A stretch of DNA of 64,000 bases from Perognathus longimembris pacificus (lineage: Eukaryota; Chordata; Mammalia; Rodentia; Heteromyidae): NCBI RefSeq assembly GCF_023159225.1, contig NC_063167.1, forward strand, positions 16,681,360 to 16,745,359, in the 5' to 3' direction. The notes beneath the pieces are model-generated. The model was not told the DNA's origin. It saw only the letters and a list, made by a program, of their open reading frames with translations, and did not search any database. The stretch's first letter is position 1. Every line of letters begins with the position of its first letter. This document shows positions 1 through 10,990 of this stretch, piece by piece. The translations under genes were made by a program, and so were the position numbers.

Positions 1-59
1 TAACACCCTTGGGCTAATATACCTAAAACCATCCTCTTCCTTTAATGCTGCGGGACAAG

Positions 60-180
60 TGGTTGCCCTACAAGTGTTAACAATGTGCTCAGGGCTTTGC
101 AGACATTGCCTCACTTGATTGAGGAAACTGAGGCTCAGATAGGGTGATACAGCTCAGAAGTGACAGGATTTATTGCCATT
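60..180 (-). mobile_element. MIR relic
   Basis: GAGGAAACTGAGGCTCAGA is the complement of the MIR core (TCAGTTTCCTC). Confidence 0.6.
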
Positions 181-225
181 AACACTGGCATTGCTCCTGT
201 GGCAATTATAGTTAGGCCAATGTTA

Positions 226-570
226 GAAACCCATAATCCCAGCTACTCAGGAGGCTGAGAGCAGAAGGTTACTGTTTGAAGCCAAACTGGGCAGACAAAT
301 CCAAGACTTTTTTCTCCCATTATTGACAAAAAGCCCCAGTACCAGCACAAAACAGTCAAACAAAAGCATAGCCAGCACCAGTGGCTCACATCTGTAACCC
401 TGGCTACTCAGGAGGCTGAGATCTAAGCTCATGGTTTGAAGCCCACCACAAAGTTGGAAGTGGAGCTATGGCTCAAGTGATAGACAACTATCCTTGAGCA
501 TAAAAGCTCAAAGACACTGCCCAGGACTTGAGTTCAAGCCCCTAGCACCAAAAAAAAAAAAAAAAGCATA
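226..570 (+). mobile_element. Two 7SL-Geo SINEs in tandem
   Basis: The first (226-345) has the CAGCTACTCAGGAGGCTGAG hallmark and lacks most of its right half. The second (371-565) is nearly complete and ends in A16. Confidence 0.8.
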
Positions 571-925
571 GCATTCAAGCCTGACCTACAGGTCTTTAGT
601 ACTCAAAGGGTGTGGTCAGAAGTTTCTTGGCTGATTCAGAAGGACTAAGCTCAGCAGTGGGTTCTGGTGTAATAATCAGTGTAGTCAAAGTCCAAGGGCT
701 CCCTGCAGGAAACTGTCCATCCTTAAGCCTAACCATACTACCACTAGAAAAAGACTTGCCAATGTTTAGATACCAAGATCCAGTCCAAGGCCATAGCCCC
801 TCCTCTTGGTCTACTGCCTAGAGACCCCTGAGCTAATTAACAGGTAGGGAAGTATCCCACTTCTGCCATTATTTGTGTTTCCTCATTTGTAGATAAGGGA
901 ATAACAGTATATCTCTCAAAAGGTT

Positions 926-1022
926 CCTGGGAGGCAGAGTATATAGCTCAGTGGTCCACACTGAGTATGTATAAGGTCTAAGTTTGATCCTCAGCACCAA
1001 ACAAAAAACAAATAAAAATAAA
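926..1022 (+). mobile_element. ID-like monomeric SINE
   Basis: GTATATAGCTCAGTGGT A-box region and GTTTGATCCTCAGCACC, then an AAAAATA-rich tail. Confidence 0.65.
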
Positions 1023-1034
1023 GTCTTTAAAAAT

Positions 1035-1075
1035 AAAGATATTTATCTAAAGATATTTATCTAAAGATATTTATT
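1035..1075. repeat. 14-bp tandem repeat, three units
   Basis: AAAGATATTTATCT repeated about three times in tandem. Confidence 0.9.
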
Positions 1076-1282
1076 AGGAATTGCTTTACCCACCTCAGGG
1101 GATGTATCCATTAAAAAGGATATTTTCTATCATAGCCACATTACCCCAAGTATCAACATATCACTGGACACAATGGAATACCAAGAAGTCTTGTTGAGTG
1201 TTATTCAGTTCTGGGGAATAAATTCATATTTCTCTTCCTTCTGTCCCTAAGCACCATAATTCCTTTTGGGGGGGCGGGGGGG

Positions 1283-1479
1283 GGCAATCCTGAGGCTTGA
1301 ACTAAGGCCTGAGCACTGTCCCTGGCTTCTTTTGCTCAAGGCTAGCACTATTCTACCACCTGAGACACAGCGCCACTTCTGGTTTTTTCTATATATGTAT
1401 GTGGTGCTGAGGATTCAAACCCAGGGCTTCATGTATGTGACATAAGCACTCTACCACTAGGCCATATTCCCAGCACCCA
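1283..1479 (-). mobile_element. IDL-Geo SINE
   Basis: Full-length antisense copy preceded by a G-rich run (1269-1285). Confidence 0.9.
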
Positions 1480-2130
1480 CAATTTCTTTTATGTTCCAAT
1501 TGTGCCAAATTTTGTGCTACCCATCCTATATGGGTACCTCTTACTGATAGTCAAATTAAGACTCAATGACATTGACTTGCCAAAGCCCATGGTGCTACAA
1601 GGTGGTGATGCTGGAATCTGAACCCAGTCTTTGGGGGAGGGGGGTTGCACCCCAGAGATTCTACTCCAGATAGAAGCTACCAGCAGTGGCCAGTGAGACC
1701 TCATTCAAAGCATATCCTCAAAACCCTAGCTTCCCTTCATGGTCAGTTCACAAAGCCTTCTCAACCCTCCTAGTGGGGAAGTACCTCTCTTTGCTTTAAA
1801 CTCCCATAAAATGCCACATGCACCTTAAGTTCCACCCACTTCCTACTGCCTGAGTGCTCTGACATTCCTTGGCCACTCCTTGAGCATGCTGTGAAAGGTA
1901 GCATCTTTGTACAGCTAGGCCTGACAAGCTTAGGGAAGGGGAGGTGTGTGTGGCTGTTCCCCTTCCCCCATCTAGCCATAATCTCGGTATTAAACTTGAT
2001 GATCTAAGTAAGGTATCCTTGACTCATGCTGGCCTCCTATCTTGACTATCTGGTATAGCACTCATCCAGATTCCTGCGGATCCTGACCCTGGACCCAGGA
2101 GATGGGATCTTGTTTGATAAGAAAGATGCT

Positions 2131-2358
2131 ATAAAAAGCACAGCACCGGGGCTGGGAATATGGCCTAGTGGTAAAGTGCTCTCCTGTATACATGAAGCCC
2201 TGGGTTCGATTCCTCAGCACCACATAAACAGAAAAAGCTGGAAGTGGTGCTGTGGCTCAAGTGGCAGAGTGCTAGCCTTGAGCAAAAAGGAAGCCAGGGA
2301 CAGTGCTCAGGCCCAGAGTCCAAGCCCCAGGACTGGCAAAAATAAAAAGCACAGCACC
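2131..2358 (+). mobile_element. IDL-Geo SINE with 17-bp duplication
   Basis: ATAAAAAGCACAGCACC flanks the element at 2131-2147 and 2342-2358. Full-length reference copy with intact A/B-box-like text in both halves. Confidence 0.95.
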
Positions 2359-3320
2359 CAACCTCAACCACTGGCTTTCAATGGCCTACAAAGCCCAAGG
2401 GAGTCAAAGGAGAAGGTCAGAGTTTTCTGAGCTGGCTTAGGGAGCCTGGGCACTATGGAGCCTGGATTCTGTTACAATGACCAGAGGGGTTCTCTGCTCC
2501 CTGACAGGTACCACCCTCATGATGATACACCTTTTCTTAGGCTTAAAAAGCCTCCCCTAGGCAGAGGGGGGGGCGGGAAAGGCAAATGCGTGGATACCAA
2601 CATCCAGAGCAAAGACCAAATCTCCTCCCTCTTCTTGGTTCACTGCCTAGTGATCCCTGAGCTGGCTGTCAGTGTCCTGCCTCTGCCATGAGTTCACCTG
2701 TGGCAGGGCCAGACCTCTCTAGACATCCAATGGAAAACCAAGAGGCATGCATCAGAACATCTTCATTCTCCCTATGGACCTGGGGGCCACAGTTATGCCA
2801 AGATTCTTTCCATCGCTAGCCTTCAATATAAAGTCAGAGAAATGGGGTGAAGCAGAGACCAGGATCCTCAGTATGAGAGGCAGCAGGGACAGCCAGGACT
2901 TCCTGTGTGGCACCCTCAAATCCATCCACCATTTAGAGGCTATCTCCGGAGTCTGATGGCTCCAAGGTAGCTTCTTCCCCGCACAGGGCCTTGGAGGTGT
3001 GTTTAGGCCCCGATGACTTTAGGAAAAGAGTGGTAGGCCTAAGTCACACTTGGGTTGTAAGCTGGGCTCCTCATGGCAGACACAAGGGGTACAGTGCAGG
3101 AGGAACCTGTTGCATTCCTCTAGGGAACTAGGGAAGTTTTTCTCTATCTTGAGGAGTGGCGTGCCCTTCACTACCCTCAAGACACAGCCTACTCATTCCT
3201 CTGGCTGTGAATGCTGTGAATGTTGTTCTGCCATCCTACATACAAACCCCACTCAGCCATTCCAGGACGGCTCATCCTTAACCTTTCTTTTCAGCCTCCT
3301 AAAGCACAGAAGCACTATGC
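2359..3320. other. Non-repetitive intron sequence
   Basis: No recognised repeat, RNA gene or exon. Open frames here lack protein-like composition or family resemblance. Confidence 0.5.
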
Positions 3321-3372
3321 CTTGAGTGCTGGAACTGGGGCTTGAACTCGGGGGCCTCATGCTTTTGCTTAG

Positions 3373-3574
3373 CTTTTTTTTTATTTGCCAGTCCTGGGCT
3401 TGAACCTAGGGCCTGGGCACTGTCCCTGAGTTTCTTTTGCTCAAGGCTAGCACTCTACCACTTGAGCCACAGCGCCACTTCTGGCTTTTTCTGTGTATGT
3501 GGTACTGAGGAATGGAACCATGGGCTTCATACGTGCTAGGCAAGCACTCTACAACTAAGCCACATTCCCAGCCC
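3373..3574 (-). mobile_element. IDL-Geo SINE
   Basis: Complete antisense copy; a further partial SINE text lies at 3318-3365. Confidence 0.9.
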
Positions 3575-3707
3575 ACACTTATTTTTTTTTTAATTTATTG
3601 AAAGCAGCATGTCTTTAATGGAAGTTTGGTGGCATGATTAAACAAAATTCAATCAAATTTTCTCAGTATTGTACTAAAGTCAATACACTCTAAAAGTATC
3701 ATGGCCA

Positions 3708-3796
3708 AGAACAAATAGAAGAAAGAAGGTGAAGAAGAAAGTGAAGAAGGAGAAGAAGAAGAAGGAGAAGGAGACGACAACGAAGAAGACGACGAC
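3708..3796 (+). repeat. GAA/GAC purine-rich low-complexity tract
   Basis: Imperfect AGAAGAAG run changing to GACGACAACGAAGAAGACGACGAC. Confidence 0.85.
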
Positions 3797-4780
3797 ATTG
3801 TAAGTAGCTCACCTGGAAGTAGTCTACCTATGGCAGATGTTCTTATTGTTTAGTCAACATTCTCCTTCAAAACCCTGTTAGAGAAAATTAATTTTGTGGC
3901 AACAGTAACAATTCCAGGCTTCCTGTAACTTCCTCATAGGCAACAGAGGTTTTAGGTGGGTGGAGCTCCTAAAAAAAGTAGCACAAAACATGGCCTGTGC
4001 CACACGCTTAGCTTTTTTGCTCAAGACCGGTGCTCTAGCATTTGAGCCACACTTCACATCTTTACCACCCCTTTAGAATTTCAGTTACTATGGGCCTTTT
4101 CTGAATATGTGACCAAAGCCCACATACATGGTCTGTCTGTGGACAATTTGGGGGAACCATGAAGCACACCATGAACTCCCAAAGAATCACAGAAACTTAG
4201 ATCCCAGAAGGACAGAAGGTCATCCAGTCCTTTAGCAACCCCTCCTGAATGTTCCTCTATTCCCTTCACCCACCTGTTTAGATCACTTCCTTCCAGAAGC
4301 TTCTCTCATTTCTCCTCCTCTTCAATGAGCTAGCTGCATCCCAGCCTAAACCACATAATTTTCTCCCTGTGCTTTCTCCCTGTGTGTTATCTTACTTTCT
4401 CTGTGGGCCTGCCTCTTCAATCTTGTGGTAGAGTGATGACCATGAAGCTGTACTACAGATTTGTCTGCCTTGCAGACGGGGCTTTATGACAGCCCTGGCC
4501 CACCCCCAAAGGATGAAGCTGGGGCAATCTCCCTCCAATGGCTTTGGGGCACTCAAAAGCAGGGGCTCCCTGGAATGACAGGCCTTTCCACTGGAAAGCA
4601 CCCGAGAACCTTTCATGGTGAAATCTACTGGTAGGAAGTTAAGTCCTAAAGGAGGCAAAATGACTGAAGATAGGTCATTATATAGGAAAAAGGCTGTAGG
4701 ACTGGGCCCTAAACTCCTAATTCCCAGCCCAGAGCTCTTTTCCTTTATGCAAAGAAAGGTGGCTCCTTCCTTCCTCCCCT
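3797..4780. other. Non-repetitive intron sequence
   Basis: Only a short SINE-like remnant (4005-4060, CTTAGCTTTTTTGCTCAAG). Nothing else recognised. Confidence 0.5.
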
Positions 4781-4832
4781 CCTTCCTTCCTGTCCTCTCT
4801 TTCTCCTTCCCTTCCTTTCTTCCTTTCTTTTT
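4780..4832 (+). repeat. CCTTC pyrimidine-rich tract
   Basis: Imperfect TTCCTTCC units leading into the poly(T) of a minus-strand SINE. Confidence 0.8.
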
Positions 4833-5783
4833 GTGCTAGTCCTGGGGCTTGAACTCAGAGCCTGGGTAGGGTCCATGAGCTTCTTTCGCTCAAGGCTAGT
4901 GCTCTACCACTTGAGCCATAGCTCTACTTCCAGCTTTTTAGGGGAGTAGTTATCTCACAGAGACTTTCCTGCCAGGGCTGTCTTCAAACCTCAATCCTCA
5001 GATCTCAGCCTCCTAACTAACCTGGATTACTGTCATGAGCCACCAGCACCTGGCTCATCTTTATTTTTTATGCCAGTACTGGGGCTTGAACTCTGGGCCT
5101 AGTCTGGGTACTGTCCCTTAGATTTTTTTTTTTTTTGGTCCATTTTGGGACTTGAACTCTGGGCCTGGGCCCTGAGCTCTTCAGCTCAAGGCTAGTGCTC
5201 TACCACTTGGAGCAACAGTGCCATTTCTAGATTTCTGGTGGTTAACTGGAGATAAGAGTCTCATAAACTTTCCTGGCCGGGCAGGCTTTGAACAGCAATC
5301 CTCAGATCTCAGTCTCCTGAGTCGCTAGGAATACAGGCATGAGCCACCAGCACAAGCTGTCCTTTAGATTTTTTGTTCAAAGTTGGTGCTCTACCACTTG
5401 AGCCACTCTACTTCAACTTAATTGATGATTAATTGGAGATAAGAGTCTCACAGAGTTTTCTGTCTGGGCTGGCCTCAAACCACAATCCTCAGGTCTCAGC
5501 CTCTTGAGTAGCTAGGATTATAGGTAGGAGCCACTGACACCTGGCTGTAAGTAGCTTTTTTTTTTTTTTTTTTTTTTTTTTCCGTCCTGGGCCTTGGACT
5601 CAGGGTCTGAGCACTGTCCCTGGCTTCTTTTTGCTCAAGGCTAGCACTCTGCCACTTGAGCCTCAGCGTCACTTCTGGCCATTTTTTATAAATGTGGTGC
5701 TGGGGAATCGAACCCAGGACTTCATGCATATGAGGCAAGCACTCTTGCCACTAGGCCATATTCCCAGCCCTGTAAGTAGCTTT
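4829..5783 (-). mobile_element. Nested block of four minus-strand SINEs
   Basis: A 7SL-Geo at 4829-5054 is followed by another (5067-5132 plus 5362-5546) split by a third 7SL-Geo (5133-5361); GTCCCTTAGATTTTTT-type text on both sides of the insert is its duplication with one mismatch. An IDL-Geo (5559-5770) then sits against the 5' end of the split copy, flanked by TGTAAGTAGCTTT at 5546-5558 and 5771-5783. Confidence 0.88.
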
Positions 5784-6540
5784 ATGAAAACTAAATCTTC
5801 CCTCAAACACATACACAGCCCAGACCTCATATCCACAGAGAATTTCTAAGAAGATACACAAGAAAATAACATCAGGGAGGTGAGGAGAGATACCTTTTCC
5901 TTTTTACCTTAAAATACTTTTGTGCTGTTGTTGAGTGTTACTTTGTTGCTTTTGTTGTACCATGAACCTGTTTTACATGTTTCATCCATTTGCATAAAAA
6001 TAAATGCAACAGAAAGGAAGGGATTCTGGCCCTAGCCTACCCCTAACAAAACAAAGAGAAGCCACAACTAAACCTGTCTACGTATGACTATAAATTAATG
6101 AGATTGACTCCTTATGAGGTTTATGACCACTGGTCTCATTAATTTACAGTCAGAGAGCAGTTTATGGCTTGAGGAATCTTTGTAGGAAGAGCCTAGTTCA
6201 ATTAGGGCTCTCTCAGCAGCTCCCTGAGGAAGCCCGGACACCTCACTTTTACTTACACAGATCAAGGGCAGACCAAACAGACCCAGATCTTTCCTAGAGA
6301 GGCCCCACCCAGCCCAGATCCCATGTCCCCGCAGACCCGCCACACCGGAGAGCAGCCACCACAGCTGACACCTAAAGCATTACTCTGTGTCACTTTCGGT
6401 TAAACTCCTGGCCTGCACAAGCCAGCCTGGCACCAAACAGCCTCTGCATCTTTTTCCCCCCGCTGCCTCTCTGAGCAATCAACCTGAGTTCTAGTCTCCC
6501 ACAATCTCTGCCCAGACCCTGGGTCTCCCTCCACATGGAA
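5784..6540. other. Non-repetitive intron sequence
   Basis: Nothing recognised. Two short imperfect inverted stretches around TAAATTAATGAGA and TCTCATTAATTTA (6091 and 6136) could form a hairpin. Confidence 0.5.
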
Positions 6541-6544
6541 GTCA

Positions 6545-6785
6545 GTCATGTGTTCCTTGGTTCATTTGCTCCCCAAATATTTGCAGAGCCCGTACCTTGT
6601 GCCAGACACAGATAAGAAAATGAAAATGAGCACAAAAAGTGTTACAGCTCTTTTAGAATGTGTCTAGCAAGTTTCTTGGCTTTGTAGGAAAAATCTCCCC
6701 TTGCAGAAAAAAAAAGGAAAGAAGAAAGTGAACATACCAAGGCCCCTGCCTTCAAGAGGTTTACATTCTCATGGGAATAGGCTAC
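6545..6785 (-). mobile_element. L2-like relic, antisense
   Basis: CCAAATATTTGCAGAGCCCGTACCTTGTGCCAGACACAG-like order and CTTCAAGAGGTTTACATTCTC resemble the complement of the L2 3' region. Confidence 0.45.
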
Positions 6786-6789
6786 TAAG

Positions 6790-7160
6790 TCTAGCCTGCT
6801 CATCTAATTCCTTCCCCTTCATCTAGACTCTGCTCAGGTTCTGCCTTCTCGGAAGAGCCTTCCCTAACCACCCCCCTCCCCACCCCCCAAGCCCTCAGGG
6901 ACTATCCATTCTCCAGGAACTTGGCCTTTGCCAGGAGCCTGCAGATATATCCTTGTCTTGTCTGGTCTTGTCTGGTCTGAGCAGACTGGAAGCTCCCAGT
7001 GAGCAGGGCCTGCGTTTCTCTCTTCTCTCCTCAGTACCCCTTGACCACAAGCCCGCTGGATGACTACATCTGTCCTGCCCTGGGCCTAGGCTCTTAATTA
7101 GCTGTTCTCCATCTTGGCTGGCCAATGCAAAGACCTGGTATTCTCTAGCTTCATCTGGTA
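6790..7160 (+). mobile_element. L2-like relic, sense
   Basis: Landmarks GAGCCTTCCCTAACCACC and AGCAGACTGGAAGCTCC with GAGCAGGGCCTG follow the order of the L2 3' end. Confidence 0.5.
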
Positions 7161-7391
7161 TGTGGCAAGTGCTATGTGTTAGTTATTTATCATTATTTGA
7201 TGAACTTGTGGGCTCTGTCTCATACATAGCTGTGAGGTCACCCCTTGTCCTTCAATGGCCTAGGCTCAAATGGGCTCTGCATTGCAGAAGGGCCACTCTG
7301 GGGTTAGAGGCAGGTGGCCCTGAGAAGGAACCTCCTGCAGAAATGCTAATGGATATATCTTTGCACAGAAGAGCTTGCTGGGGCAACCTGG

Positions 7392-7530
7392 AAAACTCCT
7401 GCTTTTATTTATTTTATTTATTTATTTTTGCCAGTCGTGGGCCTTGAACTCAGGGCCTGAGCACTGTCCCTGGCTTCTTTTTACTCAAGGCTAGCACTCT
7501 GCCACTTGAGCCACAGCGCCGCTTCTGGCC

Positions 7531-7568
<38 letters not shown>

Positions 7569-7658
7569 TGCTGAGGAATGGAACCCAGGACTTCATGTAT
7601 ACGAGGCAAGCATCCTTGCCACTAGGCTATATCCTCAGCCCCAAAACTCCTGATTTTA
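7392..7658 (-). mobile_element. IDL-Geo SINE with internal (TA)n
   Basis: AAAACTCCTGCTTTTA and AAAACTCCTGATTTTA flank it (one mismatch). A TA microsatellite at 7532-7566 has expanded inside the linker between the monomers. Confidence 0.9.
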
Positions 7659-7681
7659 AACAAGTTAATATTACAGATCAG

Positions 7682-7927
7682 GGAGCTGGGGATATGGCCT
7701 AGTGGCAAGAGTGCTTGCCTCGTGTACATGAGGCCCTGGGTTCAATTTCCCAGCACCACATATACAGAAAACGGCCAGCTTGGCAGGAAAGTCCCTGAGA
7801 CTCTCCAATTAACACCAAAAAGCCAGAAGTGGAGCTGTGGCTTAAGTAGTAAAGTGCTAGCCTTGAGTGAAAAAGCTAAGGGACAGCACCCAGGCCCTTG
7901 TGTTCAAGCTCCAGTACTAGCACGTGC
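7682..7927 (+). mobile_element. Three-part recombinant SINE (IDL / 7SL part / Geo)
   Basis: 7682-7778 is an ordinary IDL left monomer. At GGCCAG (7773-7778) it switches to the 3' part of the 7SL-type monomer (GGCAGGAAAGTCC, CTCCAATTAACACC) and then to the common right monomer from about 7820. Normal IDL-Geo copies go straight from IDL to the right monomer. Confidence 0.8.
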
Positions 7928-8217
7928 ACACACAATTTAGGGCTCAAGTCTGGCCGAATAATCCCCCAGAACTGGCCCTGAATGTTGCTTTAGGGGTAAG
8001 GAAATGAAATCAACATGATCCCAGAGAAGGGGGGGAGAGAGCCCACTGATCCAGGCCCAACCTAAAACTTAGTTGTTAAAATTAGATTAGCCCATAAGAT
8101 TAAAAATACCCACATATAATCACGGGCTGCCTTAAAGTATCAGTTGATGTTTATTGGCATCTAAAGAGACGGTTTGGCCCAGTGCGGTGTGTGCAGACAA
8201 CCTTGGGGAGACACGTC

Positions 8218-8266
8218 TGACTCAGACATTTGCTGCGCGAGGCCCACACAGGCAAAGGGTGACTCA
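8218..8266. promoter_or_regulatory. Paired AP-1/MAF-type motifs in SLC9A1 intron 1
   Basis: Two exact TGACTCA heptamers (8218-8224 and 8260-8266) lie 42 bases apart, with a TGCTGAGC MAF-like half-site shortly downstream (about 8289), in a non-repetitive block at 8130-8450. Possible enhancer; motif evidence only. Confidence 0.35.
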
Positions 8267-8589
8267 GGAATAACCCAGGTCCTGGCTTTGCTGAGCGAGG
8301 CTTCTGGGCTTGTCTCAAAGGAAGGGGAGGGTGGAGGCTGACAGGAGGTGCAGGGAAGGAGGCAGGCTGACACTCCCCAGGGAGCTGGGGCCCCTTGGGT
8401 CCCTGTTGGTCTTGTGTGTTTATAAATGCCAATACCCTCTTATATAGGCCATTTCTTCACTGTGGGATTTGCCAGTGGGTCCATTTTCCCTAAACACAAG
8501 AGATCCACAGAGAACAGCTTATGGGAAAACTTCAAGTTCTAAATGTAAGTAAAGGTCCTTGAAGCTAGAACTCAACAATTAAAGGAACA

Positions 8590-8800
8590 TCAGCTCCTCA
8601 GTCAGGCAGATCTGGGCTTAAACCCCATTGTTTTCTAGCTGTGTAGGGGCCTGGCATAGCCTCTGAAACAGCAGCTTAACACACAGCAGCTCATATAGTT
8701 AACAAACATTTTAACAAACATTTTCCAAATTAAGAAACAGGCTCAGAGAAGTTGTGCCTTGCCTAAAGTCACACAGCTGGCAGCAAAGAGCAACAAGCAG
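8590..8800. mobile_element. MIR relics
   Basis: GGCAGATCTGGGCTTAAACCCC and TTTTCTAGCTGTGTAGG read as MIR sense; AACAGGCTCAGAGAAGTTG and AGTCACACAGCTGG read as antisense, so two MIR pieces may abut. Confidence 0.5.
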
Positions 8801-8802
8801 GA

Positions 8803-8906
8803 CCAGGGGTTTGGCTTAGTGGCAGAGCACATGTACTGTGCATGTGTAAGCATCTAAGATGTTCTCTCACTTACCTAGATTCCTGTGAGCCCAGGATTCA
8901 GTCCCT

Positions 8907-8981
<75 letters not shown>
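8803..8981 (+). repeat. ID-like SINE ending in a (CA)n microsatellite
   Basis: GGTTTGGCTTAGTGGCAGAGC A-box text and CCCAGGATTCAGTCCC, separated by an unrelated stretch, then about 36 CA units (8909-8981). Confidence 0.8.
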
Positions 8982-8983
<2 letters not shown>

Positions 8984-9354
8984 TCTCTTGAGCCACTCAG
9001 CAAGTTTTCCATTGCATTTCCTTTCTCTTCCTCAAGGGCCCACAACACTTTTAAGGGAAGGAAAGGCCCTCTATTGCAAGGGTTTGCTGCCCCACAGACA
9101 AAGAATGATGAGGATGGCAGTTCCTAGTCTGACTTCAGCCCTCATATACAAAATTCAGGTATGGTTAAGGGAGGCTAAGGACTCAGAGCTGAGCTAGCCT
9201 GGCTCCTTTAGTCCTTCCTTCCTCTGGGAGGAACTGTTATCCCTAACGACCACCACCCAGATTTCCAACATAAATGCATCTGTTCATATACTCTCCAAGC
9301 CTTGGTTCCCCTCTATCCTTACAATAAGCAAGTTGGCCAGATGAGGAAGATGGA

Positions 9355-9665
9355 GCTGGGTGCTGGTGACTCATATCTGTAAGCCTAGCTACTCAGGAAG
9401 CTGAGATCTGAGGATTGTGGTTCAAAGGCAGCCTTGGGCAGGAAAGTCTGTGAGACTGTTATCTCCATTAACCATCAGAAAACAGGAAGTGGCACTGTGG
9501 CTCTCAAAGTGGTAGAGTGCTAACCTTGAGCTAAAGAGCTCAGGGACTGGGCCCAGGCCCTGAGTTCAAGCCTCCAACCAAGAAAAAGAAGGAAGGAAGG
9601 GAGGAAGGAAGGGAGGGAGGAAGGGAGGGAGGGAAGGAGAGAGGGAGGGAGGGAGGGAGGAAAGA
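9355..9665 (+). mobile_element. 7SL-Geo SINE followed by a GGAA/GGGA tract
   Basis: Complete SINE to about 9584. Its A-rich tail has become a purine microsatellite (9584-9662). Confidence 0.88.
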
Positions 9666-10330
9666 AAAGGCTTGGGGCTAAGAGTCTAGATACTATGTCC
9701 TTGGCCACATTTCTGTGACAGGCTAAAACTTATTTTCCATAGATGTTAAAATAAATAAACCCTATATATGCAAATGCTTTAGAAACAAATTACAGTACTA
9801 ATGAGAATTATTACTAAACTTACCACCTGCTCTACAGGACTGAATAAAGTTGTGCCACCTGCTCCCCAACACAGTGGCTACCTTGAAGGGGATCCTGCTG
9901 TGCCCTGAGCCAGAGACCAAGAGCAGGTCTCTCAGGGGCAAGGGGGGTCAAAGTCACAAGGTTTACCACCCCTGGCTGTCTGAAGGAATCACACACCCCC
10001 ACCACACACACACAACTGCCCAAGAAGGAAAGAAGGAAGCTCAGGTCAGATTCAACAACTCATACAGGACAGGCCCCCAAACCAGGCACAGTGCACAGAT
10101 GGCTTTCTCAGGCAGGAAGAGGGCTCCCATCATGGAGAGCTGCCTGCGCCCCACCCCCACCCCCAGTGCAGGTGCAGTGGGCTGGGCACCAGTCTTCACA
10201 GGACCACAGTCCTGCTCTCAGCATCTGCTGAGAGCAATGCGAGAGGCAGGAGACACAGCTGCACCCCCTCTCTGGGAAGCTATGCCAAGATGTGAACAGA
10301 AGATAAACAACAATTCAGCATCACTGAAGA
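9666..10330. other. Non-repetitive intron sequence
   Basis: Contains only a short CA-rich patch (9990-10015). The long open frame through it starts with TTG, not ATG. Confidence 0.5.
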
Positions 10331-10470
10331 TAACCCCTGAGCTGTTTCCTCATCTGCAAAACAGAGGGAGCCTTTATCTTATATGATTTTAGTAGGGATT
10401 AGATGAGATTACTTTTACAAAGTGCCTGTCACTACTCTGTAGATACTCTATAAATGGTAATGATTATTAA
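10330..10470 (+). mobile_element. MIR relic
   Basis: GTTTCCTCATCTGCAAAACAGAG followed by GGGATTAGATGAGATTA matches the sense MIR 3' half. Confidence 0.6.
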
Positions 10471-10734
10471 AACATACCCTCCCCACACAGAGATGTCACA
10501 GGACAGTCTAGGCCTAATGCCAAAGCTGTAAAGGAGAAGGGTTCAGGAAAGAAAGGAAAAGAAAACTGCTATGGGCTGGAATAGGCCAGGGAGACTTCCC
10601 CAAAGGGGAATAGTACCGTTTGGATCTTAAATATTCCTCCAGAGGCCAGCATATTAAAGCATGGTATCCAGAGTGATGTTAATAGGAGGATGTAGGAACT
10701 ATAAGTGGTGGGGCTGCGTAGAAAGTTTTTTTTG

Positions 10735-10990
10735 TTTTTGTTTTTTTCCTGGTATTAGGACTTGAACTCAATCAAGGCCTTGTGTTCTTAGCTCTGCTTT
10801 CTTGCTTATATCTGGAGCTCTAATACTTGAGCCAAAGACCCCTGGTCTATCTCGTTTTGCTGGTTAGTTGAAGAACAAGAGCCTCATGGAGTTTTCTGCC
10901 TGGGCTGACTTCAAACCCTCAGATCTCACAGGGCACTGGTGGCTCTCTGCCTTCTGAGTAGCTAGGATGACAGGTGTGCGCCGCTGTCCC
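10735..10990 (-). mobile_element. 7SL-Geo SINE, diverged
   Basis: GTAGCTAGGATGACAGG and GAACTCAATCAAGG landmarks. A short duplicated piece (GGCACTGGTGGCTC) lies inside at about 10933. Confidence 0.75.

Noticed and set aside
9850..10386. 178-codon open frame
   Set aside because: Starts at TTG, contains no recognisable domain, and lies in SLC9A1 intron.
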